Below are positions 44,480 through 56,501 of a stretch of 64,000 bases of DNA, one piece after another. This DNA is from Aedes albopictus (Eukaryota > Arthropoda > Insecta > Diptera > Culicidae): assembly GCF_035046485.1 (NCBI RefSeq), contig NC_085138.1, forward strand, positions 61,496,580-61,560,579, written 5' to 3'. Positions within the stretch are counted from its first letter, which is position 1, and each line of letters opens with the position of its first letter. Made by a program: the position numbers and the translations under genes. The notes under the pieces were generated by a model, which saw nothing but the letters and a program-made list of their open reading frames with translations, did no database searches and was not told the origin of the DNA.

Positions 44480-47400
44480 TCCTAGATAAAAAAGATCCTT
44501 GAAGATCCGCCAGAAATGCTTACCGAAATTCCTCCAGAACGCTTCTAGGGTATCTTTCAAATATTCCTGCAGGGATTCTTCCAGGGATTTCTCAAGATAT
44601 TCGTCCAAAAAATCCTACAGCATTTGCTCTGGTAATTCCTCCAGGGATTCCTTTAGAAAATCCTAGAAAATTCTCGCAGAATTCCTCCAAGATTTTTTCC
44701 TGAAATTCTTCAAAAAAATCCTCCAGAAATTCCTCCAGGAATTCATCCAGAATTTCCTACAGGAATTCCTCCAGCAATACCTCCAAGAATTTCTACAGGA
44801 ATTCCTCTAGGGATTGCTCCAAGAACTCCTCCAAAGGAATTCTCCTGAAATCCTCCACGATTTTTTTTTTGAATTCACCACGGATTCCTCCAAGAATTTC
44901 TCCACGGATTCCTACAGAAATTTCTCCACGGATTCTTCCAGGACTTTCTACACGGAATTCCTCCAGCATTTTTTCCAGGGAATCCTCTAGAAACTCCTCC
45001 AGCAATTTCTCTAGAAAACTCTCCAGGATTTCTTCCAGGGGTCTCTCCAGAGATTTCTCCAGAAATTCCTCTGTGGGTTCCGCCGGGAACTCTCCCAAGG
45101 ATTCTTCCAATAATACATCCAGGGAATTCTCCAGAAATTCCTCCAGGAATTTCTCACGGAATTCTCCCAAGATTTTCTCCAGGAATTCCTCCAGGATTTT
45201 CTCCCCGGGTTCCTCCAGAAAATCCTCGAGAAATTTCTTCCGGAATTCTTTGTGGAATTCCTCCAAAGATTCGTTCAAGAATGCCTTCAGAAATTCCTCA
45301 AAAAATCCGTCAGAAATTCAAGAATGCCTTCGGTAGTTCCTCCAGACATTCCTCCAGGAATTTCTCCTGCAAAGCCCAAAAATTTCTCTAAAATTCCCTA
45401 AAAGATTCCTCCAGAAATTTCATCATGTTCCTTCATAAATTTCTATAACAATTCCTCCAGACATTATTTCGTAAATACCTCCAGAATTACCTGCAGGAAT
45501 TCCTACAGAAGTCCTTCGGAAAATCTTTCAGGAAATCCCACTGGAATTCCTCCAGGAATGCCTCCACGGATTCCTCCAGAAATTTCTCCAGGAATTCCCT
45601 GCGGATTCCTCCAGGAATTCTTCCAAGGATTCATTCAGGAATGTCTCCAAGGTTCGTTCAGGATTTTTTTTAAAATTTCTTCAAAGATTCCTCCAAGATT
45701 TTTTTTAGGATTTTCTCCAGCAACTTCTCCAGAAATTCCTCCAGGAATTCCGCTAGAAATTTCTCCAGGGCTTCCTCCAGGGAATCTTCCAATAATTCCT
45801 CCAGGGATTCTTCCAGTAATTCCTCCAGAAATTCCTCTACGAGTTCCTCCAAGAATTCTTTTGGGATTCTTCCAAGAAATACATCAAGGGAACCCTCCAG
45901 AAATTCTTCCAGGAATTTCTCCCAGAATTCCTGCAAGATGTCCTCCAGGGATTCCTCAAAGGATTTCTCCAAGGATTCCTCCAGGATTTTTCCAGAAATT
46001 TATCTCTGTATTCTTCCAGGAATTTCTCAATGTATTCTTCCAGGAATTTCTCCTGGAATTGTACCAGAAATTTCTTCAGCGATTCCTCCAGGAATTCCTC
46101 AAATTCTTCCAGAAATTCCTCATGAGATTCCTCCTAAAATTCCTCCAGTATTTCATCCTGGGATTCTTCCGATGATATCTCCAGGAATTTCTGCTGAGAT
46201 ACAAATAAAAAAATCTGCGATGTGCTTCAGTATCTTTTGAAGTAATCTTTCTGAAAATGCTTTTAAAATTCCTACAGCGTTGTTTTTAGAAATGCCCACG
46301 TCATTTCCAACAGGCATTTCTTGACAATTTCCGATACGAATTCCTCCACAGTCGATGGAGCTCCTCCAGGATTTCTTTCAGGTATTTTGCAGGAATTTAA
46401 CATGGGGCTCTTTTGCGAATTCCTTCAGTGGTTCCTCCGGAAATACCTATAGGAGTTCATCGAAGAATTTCTTCACTGGTACTTTCTAGTGATTCCTCCA
46501 GAAATTACTCCAAGGATTCCTGCAGAAATGTTTCTAAGGACGCCTGTAGAAATTCCTTCGAGGATTTCTCTTAAAACATCTCCAGGGAAGTCCTTCGGAA
46601 ATTCCTCCAGGAATTCCTTCAGTAAATCTTCCAGAAATTTTTCCAGAAATGCCTCCACAGATTCCTCAAAAATTCTTCCAAGAATTCCTCTAGAAATTTC
46701 TCCAGGAATTCCTCCTGAAATTCCTCTAAGAATTCCTGCAGAAATTCCTCCACGAATTCCTCCACAAATTCTTCGACGATTTCCTCCACGGATTCCTCCA
46801 GGGAATTCTTCCAAGGATTCCTTCAGGAATGTCTCCAGGGATTCCTCCAGAAATGTCTTCACGGATTCCTCCTGAAATTATTACAGGGATTCCGTCAGAG
46901 ATTTCTTCTGGAATTTCTCTAGGGATTTCTCCTATAATCCCTTCATGGATTCATCCTGGAATGCCTTCATAGATTCTTTAAAAATCATCCAGGGAAGTTC
47001 CACCAGAAATTTCTCCAGGAATTTTTTTGAGAAATTCTTCCAAGGATTCCTGCAGAAATTCCTCCACGGATATCTCCAGGAATACTTCCAAGGATTCCTC
47101 CAGAAATTCCTTCAGGAATTATTCCGGAAATTCTTCCAGGGATTGCACCAGGGATTCACTCAGGATTTTTTCTCGGAATTTCTTCAGGGATTCCTCCAAG
47201 AATTTCATTAGGCATTTCTTCAGCAATTTCTCCAGGAATTCCTCCAGAAATTCTTCCAGGAATTCCTCTAGAAATTTCTCCAGGGCTTCCTCCAGGGAAT
47301 CCTCCAAGAATTCCTTCAGGGATTCCCCCAGCAATTCCTCCAGGAATTCCTCAAATTCTTTCAGAAATTCCTCAAGAGATTTCTCCTAAAATTTCCCCAG

Positions 47401-47960
47401 TATTTCATCCCGGGATTCTTCCGATGGTTTCTCCAGGAATTTCTGCTGAAATACAGATAAAAAAATCTTCTGCGATATGCTTCAGTATCTTTTGATGTAA
47501 TCTTTCTGAAAATGCTTTTAAAATTTCTTCAGCGTTTTTTTAGAAATGCCCACGGAATTTCTAAAAGGCATTTCTTGACAATTTCCGATACGCATTCCTC
47601 CACAGTCGATGGAGCTCGTCCAGGGTTTCTTTCAGGTATTTTACAGGAATTCTAGTTGTGGTTCTCTTGCGAACTCCTTCAGTGGTTCCTCCGGAAATAC
47701 CTATAGGGGTTCATCGAAGAATTTCTTCAATGATATTTCCAGGTATTCCTTGAAGGGTTGCTCTTAAAAAATATAAGCAAAACGTTCAGAAGATTCTCCA
47801 GTTTTGTTTTCAGATTTCTGGACGATCTTCAAAATAATTATTTGGTGAATTTTTCAGGAACTAATCCGCAATTTCCTAAAGGGATACCTTAAGGAATATT
47901 TTTCCGAGGTTCCTTGAGGCACTTTCTCAGGAGTTCTTCGGGGAATATTCTAGGAATCCT
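44480..47960 (+). repeat. 12-bp satellite, block D, with a 1.26-kb higher-order duplication
   Basis: The same 12-bp units as block B, mostly in the CTCCAG orientation. A marker segment (CTTCAGTATCTTTTGA to CGAAGAATTTCTTCA) occurs at about 46224-46475 and again at about 47479-47732, shifted by about 1255 bp, so at least part of the block was duplicated as a long unit. Frames of up to about 200 codons here are repeat products. Confidence 0.75.
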
Positions 47961-48570
47961 CCGCAAAATCTGAGTTCGCTTAACCCTTTGGAGCCGGAGG
48001 GGTCATATATGATCCCAACATAGAAACTGCTGTATAAATTCACCCATTCGATAAAACAGAGAACTGTCTTCGGCAAAGTTGTTGCAAATTTAGTCCTCTA
48101 TTAGGGGAAAAACGGGAATATTTGTATTTGGGATTTTCTTGATAACCTAGAACATCCTGAACACCATGAATTTTGAAAAAAAAAACGACACAATTGACAT
48201 ACGAGTTATCCGTGGTTACTGGACCAATCTGAAATCTACGTTTTATAATAAACCTTTGGGACATTCTGGTTCGTCTAAACTATTCTATAACACGAAAGAC
48301 TTTATGTTTTTTCACCATAAATAATAGCATAGCATAATCTGCTGAGATCCGTGATGCTCTTGAAATCTCAAATGTCATTTTTAGAGACACTATGGCAATG
48401 TTTCAGATCAACCAATCTATCTTTGAGTTGAGAACTTCAGGTTCACTCTCGCGCAACGCCTAGTGACACAGCCGAAAACTTTTCCTGACAGCTGTGGCGG
48501 GAATCGAACCCGCGCTCCTAGCACGATGCGACTAAATGCTTGGCGACAAAACCAACCACTGTAATTTTGA
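47961..48570. other. Non-satellite stretch, one tRNA-like segment
   Basis: Mostly featureless. At 48490-48550 the minus strand reads TCGCCAAGCATTTAGTCGCA, then GGTTCGATTCCCGCC, a tRNA-like B box with a perfect T stem (GCGGG/CCCGC), probably a SINE head or tRNA remnant. Confidence 0.4.
48490..48550 (-). other. tRNA-like remnant with intact B box
   Basis: GGAGCGCGGGTTCGATTCCC on the minus strand gives a T arm GCGGG/CCCGC around TTCGATT. The D and anticodon arms are not convincing. No SINE body was recognised. Confidence 0.4.
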
Positions 48571-48747
48571 GAAGACTTACTGGACATGATAGATTACAAA
48601 TCGTAGCTTTGTATAATGAAGGAATATCCCGACTGATCTGATATTGTCTATTACCCTTTCAGAAGACTTACTGGACATGGTAGATTACAAATCGTAGCTT
48701 TGTAAAATGAAAGAAGATACCGTTACACCCGTAGACTTTAGGATCTA

Positions 48748-49706
48748 CACCGTGTCCAATAAGTTCTCATACAAAATCAAATTGATTCCATTTCACATCT
48801 GTAATTAGGATTTTCAAAGTAAATTTATTTATTGAAAGGTCAACTAACACTGATCAAATACAGCATATGTTTTGGAATTTATTGTCCTTTATCCATCTCC
48901 GCTGATCGCTTATGTGTCGTAAGTCCATTTCAGCTGGCACGCACGCCATTTCATTTGTATTTTGTCTCATTTTAACGAGTAAAGGTTTTAAGTTGAAACA
49001 AATTAGGTTCTTGTCCTCACCAATGCTAGTAGCAACTATGACCAGAAGAGAAAAAAATATGAGACTCTGTATTGGTCAAGAACGAAGCCGTTTTATGTTG
49101 TACAAAATAAAACGTAAATTAAACAAAAATGTCTATTTACCTGTTTTAATGAAATTTGTTATGTTAGAGAAGCATGACTGCATATTATATTGTTGATTCA
49201 CATTTTTCTCACTTCTAAAACATACTTGTGTCCCTATCGTGGTAAATTTTGTTCAAAATTTACGTTTTATGATGTTTATTTTGAATATAACGGTCATTTT
49301 CAAGAAAATCAGCCCAAGTTGAGCTTACTTATTAATTTCTTACTAAATTACTTACTTCATCACTAAAATCTCTTAAATTTAACCCTAGTATATCCATTTG
49401 GAACAATACTTGGGATAAAAACTCAAAATTGAACCTTATGGACTCTATTTAGCTACCGTAGAATGAAAAACTTTTCGAACATTTTTCTTGCATGCCGGAG
49501 CAAACGGTTTTCAGAAAACGGAAGTGTACTTCTAGGCATCTAAAAACAAATAAAAAATAACGTTATTCTAAATCGTATGCTTTATTGAATCAGTATTATG
49601 TAGCCCTTCAATACATGCATTCATTTTGAGAATATGAATAACAGAGGTGAAATAAAATTATAATTTCTAATTTTGTATTTTGTATGAGAACTTATTGGAC
49701 ACGGTG
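48748..49706. mobile_element. TA-flanked TIR element, 959 bp
   Basis: Perfect 30-bp ends starting CACCGTGTCCAATAAGTTCT, with TA on each side (48746-48747, 49707-49708). Neighbouring tandem units show the empty site GGATCTAAACTCAAG, which confirms TA duplication. No transposase frame is apparent; probably a non-autonomous Tc1/mariner-type element. Confidence 0.85.
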
Positions 49707-50475
49707 TAAACTCAAGAACTGTTTAGATGACCTAGGATGCCCCGACTGATTTGATATTGTCTATTACCTTTTCAGAAGACTTACTGGACATGATACATTA
49801 CCAATCCACACTGGGCCACAAGCGGGATCTAGCAAGTAAAAACCTCTAGCGTTTTGGGAGTACATTTTTTTGAGTTAGTGTCTTCTGAGACTTGTATTAA
49901 TTTTACCTGTACTTTTATGTGGTGAAGAAATTTAGTTGGTAATTTTGCCGCATAGGTGGCGCTGCGATCCTAACTTTTTTGTCTTACGTCCTAGAGGTTT
50001 CCCGTCTTCTGCAAAGTTGTAGAGCGTGCAAAAATAAGTAAGGTTGCCGAAGACACCAAAGTTGTATGACTTCAAATAACAAAGTTATATTAAAAATAGT
50101 AAAATTTACGTGAAAATCACGTTCTTATGACTATTTTGAATGTTTATCGCAAATTTATCAATTTTAACTCATCACACGTGTTGATCAAAGTGCCCTGTGT
50201 CTGATGATACCAGCTTTACAATTTTTCGGGATCTTTAAAATGGTTTTTTGGGCAAAATAGTAAAAATTACTATGATTTTTACTAGCAGTTTTTTCAAAAA
50301 GCTGCAAATTTCGGCTAAATTTGATGCTTGCTTCAAAATATACCACTCAAGATCTATTAAATCTGAAAGTTTGTCGGAGGTATAATTTGGTGTTTTTGAG
50401 ATATCTTGTTTTAAAATAATGATGTTTTGAAATCTGAATTATTTTGAAATAGAAGCAATTCTTTATTCCGGAGTT

Positions 50476-50527
50476 TTTTTTGTTGTATTAACGAGATTTT
50501 TAACTCTAGGCTAGTTCATCTCGGGAT
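50476..50527 (-). mobile_element. 52-bp LINE/SINE tail insertion
   Basis: On the minus strand it reads GAGATGAACTAGCCTAGAGT, AAAAATCTCGTTAATACAAC, then A-run. It is flanked by the 11-bp duplication ATTCCGGAGTT (50465-50475, 50528-50538). The other palindrome arm (51672-51695) has the uninterrupted site. Confidence 0.85.
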
Positions 50528-51799
50528 ATTCCGGAGTTGTCCTGCCAGTAGATACTCATGGATCACTTTTCAGTTAAGCACAGATCGAAAAAAGAGTGTA
50601 AAATTCTGTGACATATGATGCACATGATTGGAGCGTGGGATATCATAGAAGTTTACATGACATATCGTGTAAAGTTCACGAAAAATCATGTAAACTTCCA
50701 TTATATGTCATGTAATTCAGCATGACTCTGAGAGTGTACATGACATATAACACAAATTTACATGATATATCATGTAAACCATCATAACACTAAGTTTACA
50801 TGACTAAAATGAAGTTTACATGACGTGTAAATCTCATTATTTTTGTCTGTGAGTGTTTTATGTTTACCCAACGCCCTGATCACTCAAAATTAACGTTTTG
50901 TGTTCTATTGTTTTGTGTTTCAATTTGTTGAATCAACAGTACTCATATATTTATTGGTATATTGAAAGAAAGAAATTATAATGGTTTTTGGCCCTGTGTT
51001 AAGGGGCCATTAGACTGTTTGTCATTATGACAAATATGTGCCATTAAAGTCCGACATTTATCCAAGGTTGCTATGATTCAGGCTGTGTTGGTCATTTGTT
51101 GGGCTTGGTTGGCCAAATATTTGCCACGTCTAATGGGACCTTTAGCGACTCACGCAAGTGCGAAGTTTCGTAATACCAATCCGTGTGGTCAATAATAATT
51201 TTCAGTTACCTCAACGTACATACGTAAAAATGAATAAATTATTGGTTATATGTATTATAAAAAATATCTTCAGCTCAAGATGAGATTTGAATTCACGACT
51301 CTTATACAAGTGCTTTACTTACTAAGTCACAGTGCCAATTAATGACATGACAATTAATGATGAGCTAAGTTTTTTTCATAATTTCATCAATATCCATCTA
51401 AACATATGTACGTTGAGTTAACTGAAAATCATTATTGATTCCACGGATTGGTTTACCGGAACTTTGCACTAACGTAAGTCGCTCACACAGGATCAAAGAG
51501 CATTATATTTTTTTTTTCTTTCAATAGACTAATACATATATGGGCATTGTCGATTCAATACATTGATGCGCAAGACAATTGAACACAAAACGTCAATTTC
51601 AAGTAATTAAGGCGATGAGTAAACATAAAACTTTTTATTTAAAAGTGATACGTGAGGATCTAATGACAGGACAACTCCGGAATAAAGAATTGCATCTCTT
51701 TCAAAACAATTTAGGTATAAAAACATCAATATTTTAAAACAAGATATCTCAAAATTACCAAATTATACCTCCGGCAAACCTTCAGATTTAATAGATCTT

Positions 51800-52390
51800 C
51801 ACGGAGACAAATTTCGTTCGTTTGAAACAAAAATATTCATGTTTATTCGGTAAACTGATAAAATATTTAAAACTAAAATATTAATTTTTAAAACAAACTC
51901 AATTACATATTGATTTCTACAATTCCCATTGAAGAGCCCCCCGTTCCGCCGTCGAGAACATAAACAAAACTCTCAAGTTCCAGCTGCATCACCCAACAAG
52001 ATTTCCTCTTGCAAAAAAGGCAAGTTTCACTAAAAGTTTCCACGAAATCCCATTGATTTCGGGAGCGTATGTTATCTACATGATGTTGGCATTGAAAGTG
52101 CCACGCGGGAAGTGGATTTTCCTAGAGAAGGAAATAATTCTGTAAATTTGATTGGAAAACAAATATTTCCGTAGGGCCGACCTGCCACAAAAAAAAAACA
52201 AAAATTTTTACATTTGTTTCTAACATAACCAGTCAGAAGATACATGTTTGTTTCAAAAATGGATTGAATTTGCTTCAAATGTGACGTTCGATTTGCTCCA
52301 AACAGTTTTATTTTTGTTGCCAGAACAAATTGACAATTTATTTGAGTTTACCTGAAATATTTTTGATTTTACCATGCTTTTTTCTGCGTG
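51800..52390. mobile_element. 591-bp insertion with CACG...CGTG ends, TT duplication
   Basis: Left end CACGGAGACAAA, right end TTTTTTCTGCGTG (its reverse complement CACGCAGAAAAAA). The other arm shows the empty site ATCTTGAGTGG, so TT was duplicated. Interior AT-rich without a gene. Family unknown. Confidence 0.7.
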
Positions 52391-53663
52391 TTGAGTGGTA
52401 TATTTTGAAGCAAGCATCAAATTTAGCCGAAATTTGCAGCTTTTTGAAAAAAACTCGTAGTAAAAATAATAGTAATTTTTACTGTTTTGCCCAAAAAACC
52501 ATTTTAAAGGTCCCTAAAAATTGTAAAGCTGGTATCATCAGTCACAGGCTACTTTGATTAATACGTGTGAAGTGTTGAAATTGATAAATTTGCGATAAAC
52601 ATTCAAAATAGTCATGAAAACGTGATTTTCACGTAAATTTTACTATTTTTAATATAACTTTGTTATTTACATACATACAACTTTGGTGTCTTCGGCAACT
52701 TTACTTATTTTTGCACGCCCTACAACTTTGCAGAAGACGGGAAACCTCTAGGACGTAAGACAAAAAAGTTAGTATCGCAGCGCCACCTATGCGGCAAAAT
52801 TACCAACTAATTTTCTTCACCACATAAAAGTACAGGTAAAATTAATACAAGTCTCAGAAGACACCAACTCAAAAAAATGTACTCCCAAAACGTTAGAGGT
52901 TTTTACTTGCTAGATCCCGCTCGTGGCCCAGTGTGCAATCGTAGCTTTGTATAATGAAATAAGTTACCGTTACACACGTACTCTTTAGGATCTAAACTGA
53001 ATAACAGTTTGGATGACCTAGAATATACCGACTGATCTGATATTGTCTATTACCCTTTCAGAAGACTTACTGGACATGATAGATTACCAATCGTAGCTTT
53101 GTATAATGAAAGAAGTTACCGTTACACCCGTGGACTTCAGGATCTAAACTCAAGAACAGTTTGGATGACCTAGAATATCCCGACTGATCTGATATTGTCT
53201 ATTACCCTTTCAGAAGACTTACTGGACATGGTAGATTACAAATCGTAGCTTTGTAAAATGAAAGAAGATATCGTTACACCCGTAGACTTTATGATCTAAA
53301 CTCAAGAACAGTTTGGATGACCTAGGATATTCCGACTGATATGATATCGTCTATTAACCTTTCAGAAGACTGACTGGACATGGTAGATTACCAATCGTAG
53401 CTTTGTATAATGAATGAATTTACCGTTACACCCGTAGACTTCAGGATCTAAACAGAAGAACAGTTTGGATGACCTAGGATATCCCGACTTATCTGATATT
53501 CTCTATTAACCTTTCAGAAGACTTACTGGACATGATAGATTACCAATCGTAGCTTTGTATAATGAAAGAAGTTACCGTTACACCCGTAGACTTTAGGATC
53601 TAAACTCAAGAACAGTTTGGATGACCTAAGATATCCAGAAAAAAATATTATGTATAATATTCT

Positions 53664-53855
53664 ACCGTTTTTTTGCTTTTGACCACCAAAACCACAGAAA
53701 AACGTAGAAAAAACTTGGAAAAATTCCGGCTTCAAAAGGTTAAAATAATCCTCCAGAAATTCCTCTGCTAATACCGTTTTTTTTGCTTTTGGCCACCAAA
53801 ACCACAGAAAAACGTAGAAAAAACTTGGAAAAATTCCGGCTTCAAAAGGTTAAAA
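53664..53855. repeat. Direct repeat of about 80 bp, two copies
   Basis: TTTTTTGCTTTTGACCACCA...CCGGCTTCAAAAGGTTAAAA at 53664-53744 and almost identically at about 53775-53855. Confidence 0.75.
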
Positions 53856-53869
53856 ACCCTATAGAGCTT

Positions 53870-54954
53870 ATTCTAAATTCCACGAAATAATCTTCTTGGA
53901 TTTCCTCAGTCTTCTTCCAAGAATTTCTTCAACCATAACTCTAGAATTCCTTAAAAAATAGGGTATCGGGATGCTTCGTTGGCATAGTCCCCTCGTTCGG
54001 CCTATCTCAACGTAAACCAAAAACTCAAACAAACACGCATAACTGGATATCAGAAAAGCTATGCGCCAAACAACTGTAACATTTCGTTCCAATTTTAGCA
54101 CTTTGGAGCATTAAAATTGAATGAAAATGTCTCTTTGTTTAGCTTTTGTAGACGCCATGATTCTTCGGCTAAGTGGGTAGTCTATACACATGATCATAAA
54201 TGGCATGATTCTGGAACATTTCGAATTGACTTTTCAATAACTGAACATTTGATGCGACGGTCAAAGGCGCAATTTTGAACATGTGTTTGTTTTCAACGAA
54301 TAATATCAATTTTACAAATTGAATGTGTGCCTAATATTGAGGACATTTTTTTCACTATGTACCCAAATCTTGGCCCATCAGTAAAGTGACGTCAAAAACA
54401 TCGATAATAAGACGTCAACAACATTTCTTGCCAAGAACTAGAAAGAACGAACAGGAAGAAAGATTTTGTGTGCGGTGACTGTAAAAATATAACAGAATAA
54501 TTAGGTTGCGTTGTTTTCGTTACTGAATTAAGAAAGAACTTTAGTTGAAGTGATTTATTTATATTTTTTTGAAAATATGGTTCCGAAAATGTAATTTAAA
54601 AGTAAGATTGGTGAACAAACAGAGATAATACTTCAGCAGAAATATTGAAAAAATGAGATAATTAGTGGTTCTAGTGCATGGAAAGCAATAGGCCAACGTT
54701 GTATCCACTAATAGGCCAATTTTTGTACCATAGAACAACGTTGCATACCATCGCATCGAATATTTTCAACATAATTAAGTAAATTCTTGAATATTTACGT
54801 TAGTTTACTTCCAATTGGTGAAACATGCGTTGCCTAGAGTGTGTAATAGGGTCAACATATTATTTCTAGTGCTAATAATTCATGAGTTATGGTCAAAATT
54901 ATCGAGGCGGCTTGCAAATTAGGCCAAGGAATGGTACATATGCCCTACTCCAGA
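53870..54954. other. AT-rich intergenic stretch
   Basis: A short piece of satellite at about 53880-53960, otherwise nothing recognised. Confidence 0.45.
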
Positions 54955-55740
54955 TTTTTTTTCAAGGATTTGAGCAGGTATTTCATTCAAGGTTTCTTGA
55001 GAATTCTTTCGAAAATTTGTCGAGAAATTTCTTCAAGAATCCATCGAGCATCTTTTCTTTCTTGAGTGCCTCCATTCAAGTATATCTTCAAGGTAAGCTT
55101 CAAGATCTCCTCTAAGTTTTTCTTCTAGGTATTTCTTAAAGATTTCTCGTAGAGCGTCTTGAATGATAGCTTCGGGAATTCCTGGAAAAGTTTTCGAGAA
55201 TATCACTAATTTCTTCCATGATTTCTAAAGCGAATCGTTTCAAGGATTCTTCGAGATGCTTTACAAAACGTCTCCAAGAAATACTTGAGAAGTTCTTCCT
55301 AGGAATCATTCAAACATTCAGTGAATGATTTTTCAAAGATTTTTACACGAATTCTTTCAAGGTTTTGTACGCACATTTATTTCAAAGGTTCCTCCAGAAA
55401 TTCCTCCCAAAATTTTCTTTTGAAAATTCTTTCAGATTTCCTTTGAGAATTTCTCCAAAATATTTTCAATTTTGATGAGTATTCCTTTCGGGATTCTTCC
55501 TAACATTCTTTTTAAAATTGAAATATTGCGGCAAATTTTCTCAAGATTCATACGAAAATTCTCTCCGTGATCACCCGAGAAATCTCTTTGATAAATTGCA
55601 GGTTCAGGTTTAATTGATTTATTTTGAAACTTTTCAAAATATTTCTCCAAACATTCTCTCAAAGATAATGTCAGGAATTATTTTTAGAATTTCTTTAGCG
55701 ATTTTTCAAGGATTCCTTCATCGATTTCTCCAAAGACAAC
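54955..55740 (+). repeat. Degenerate GGAATTCC-type satellite, block E
   Basis: TTCAAGGATT / TCTTCAAGAATTTC motifs at about 12-bp spacing, strongly diverged, similar to block A. Confidence 0.5.
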
Positions 55741-56501
55741 ATAACAGTCAACATCAGCTAAATCACATTGCTTGGCCCGGAACCCGGATTTGTATTCCAT
55801 GACCCAAAATCTATCAGAGACACGTAGAGTGGTCTTCGAGATGTGTTAGACCTGCTGAAAATTGCGCCAGTGCGACAGACAGTGGGACGGATTCCGATAC
55901 AGAAAGGACCCGATTTTGTCAGCCCCATTTTACGACAAACTTTTTGTTCTCATTATCTTACAGTCAAATTTAAAATAATTTATCATTGTTTATCATCTAC
56001 CTACAACTGAGATGCAGAACATACAGGGATAAAAAGTTTGAAAAACTGTTTATGTTTTTGCAGAGAGCAAAACATGTGCACAATGGATCCAGAGCCGTAT
56101 TTACGAAGACAAAAATGTTTGTGTCTAAACCTTAAGTTTTAGATACATGGTGTCTTTGGGAAAGTTTCTTATTATTTTTCGACCTTTTTTCTCATTATTG
56201 TGAAATCAGGGTGGTCCCTCTAGTTTAGCTGATCCAAACATCTGCTTTTTAATAATTTTATGTACGTATACAAAATGTTCTACAAAGTTGTAAAAGAACT
56301 TATTTGGAGCAAGTTTGCCGAAAAAACCATTATTCTATCTCTTACGGTTCCTAACTTATATTTTTTTAAAGGATTCTTGTTAGGCTGCAGGTACCTATTC
56401 TATTTGAAGCTGTCTAACAAAGACAAGTTGAATTTGCTTGGAGTGTGTGGTTTTTCATATGAAAATCTGTTTTTACTCAATATAATTTTATGTGTTGATT
56501 T

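Larger units (their letters stand above)
49807..52935. mobile_element. 3.1-kb fold-back transposon, 5-bp target duplication
   Basis: Ends CACACTGGGCCAC and GTGGCCCAGTGTG, flanked by CAATC (49802-49806 and 52936-52940); neighbouring tandem units show the empty site ACCAATCGTAG. The two halves are reverse complements over most of their length, with the centre near 51290. The left arm carries a 52-bp LINE-tail insertion and the right arm a 591-bp insertion. No coding frame. Confidence 0.85.
48571..53640. repeat. About 152-bp tandem repeat region, split by two insertions
   Basis: The unit landmark CAGAAGACTTACTGGACATG occurs at about 48571, 48660, 49773, 53060, 53212, 53362 and 53514. The last four are 150-152 bp apart. 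The unit continues ATTACCAATCGTAGCTTTGT, GTTACCGTTACACCCGTAGA, CAAGAACAGTTTGGATGACC. A TA-flanked element (48748-49706) and a palindrome (49807-52935) are inserted in it. Confidence 0.75.

Noticed and set aside
45558..46175. 205-codon frame with PPxIPxxI repeats
   Set aside because: Satellite block D, same reasoning.
48912..49196. 94-codon frame as transposase of the TA element
   Set aside because: No DDE/D motif or helix-turn-helix recognised; far too short for a mariner transposase.
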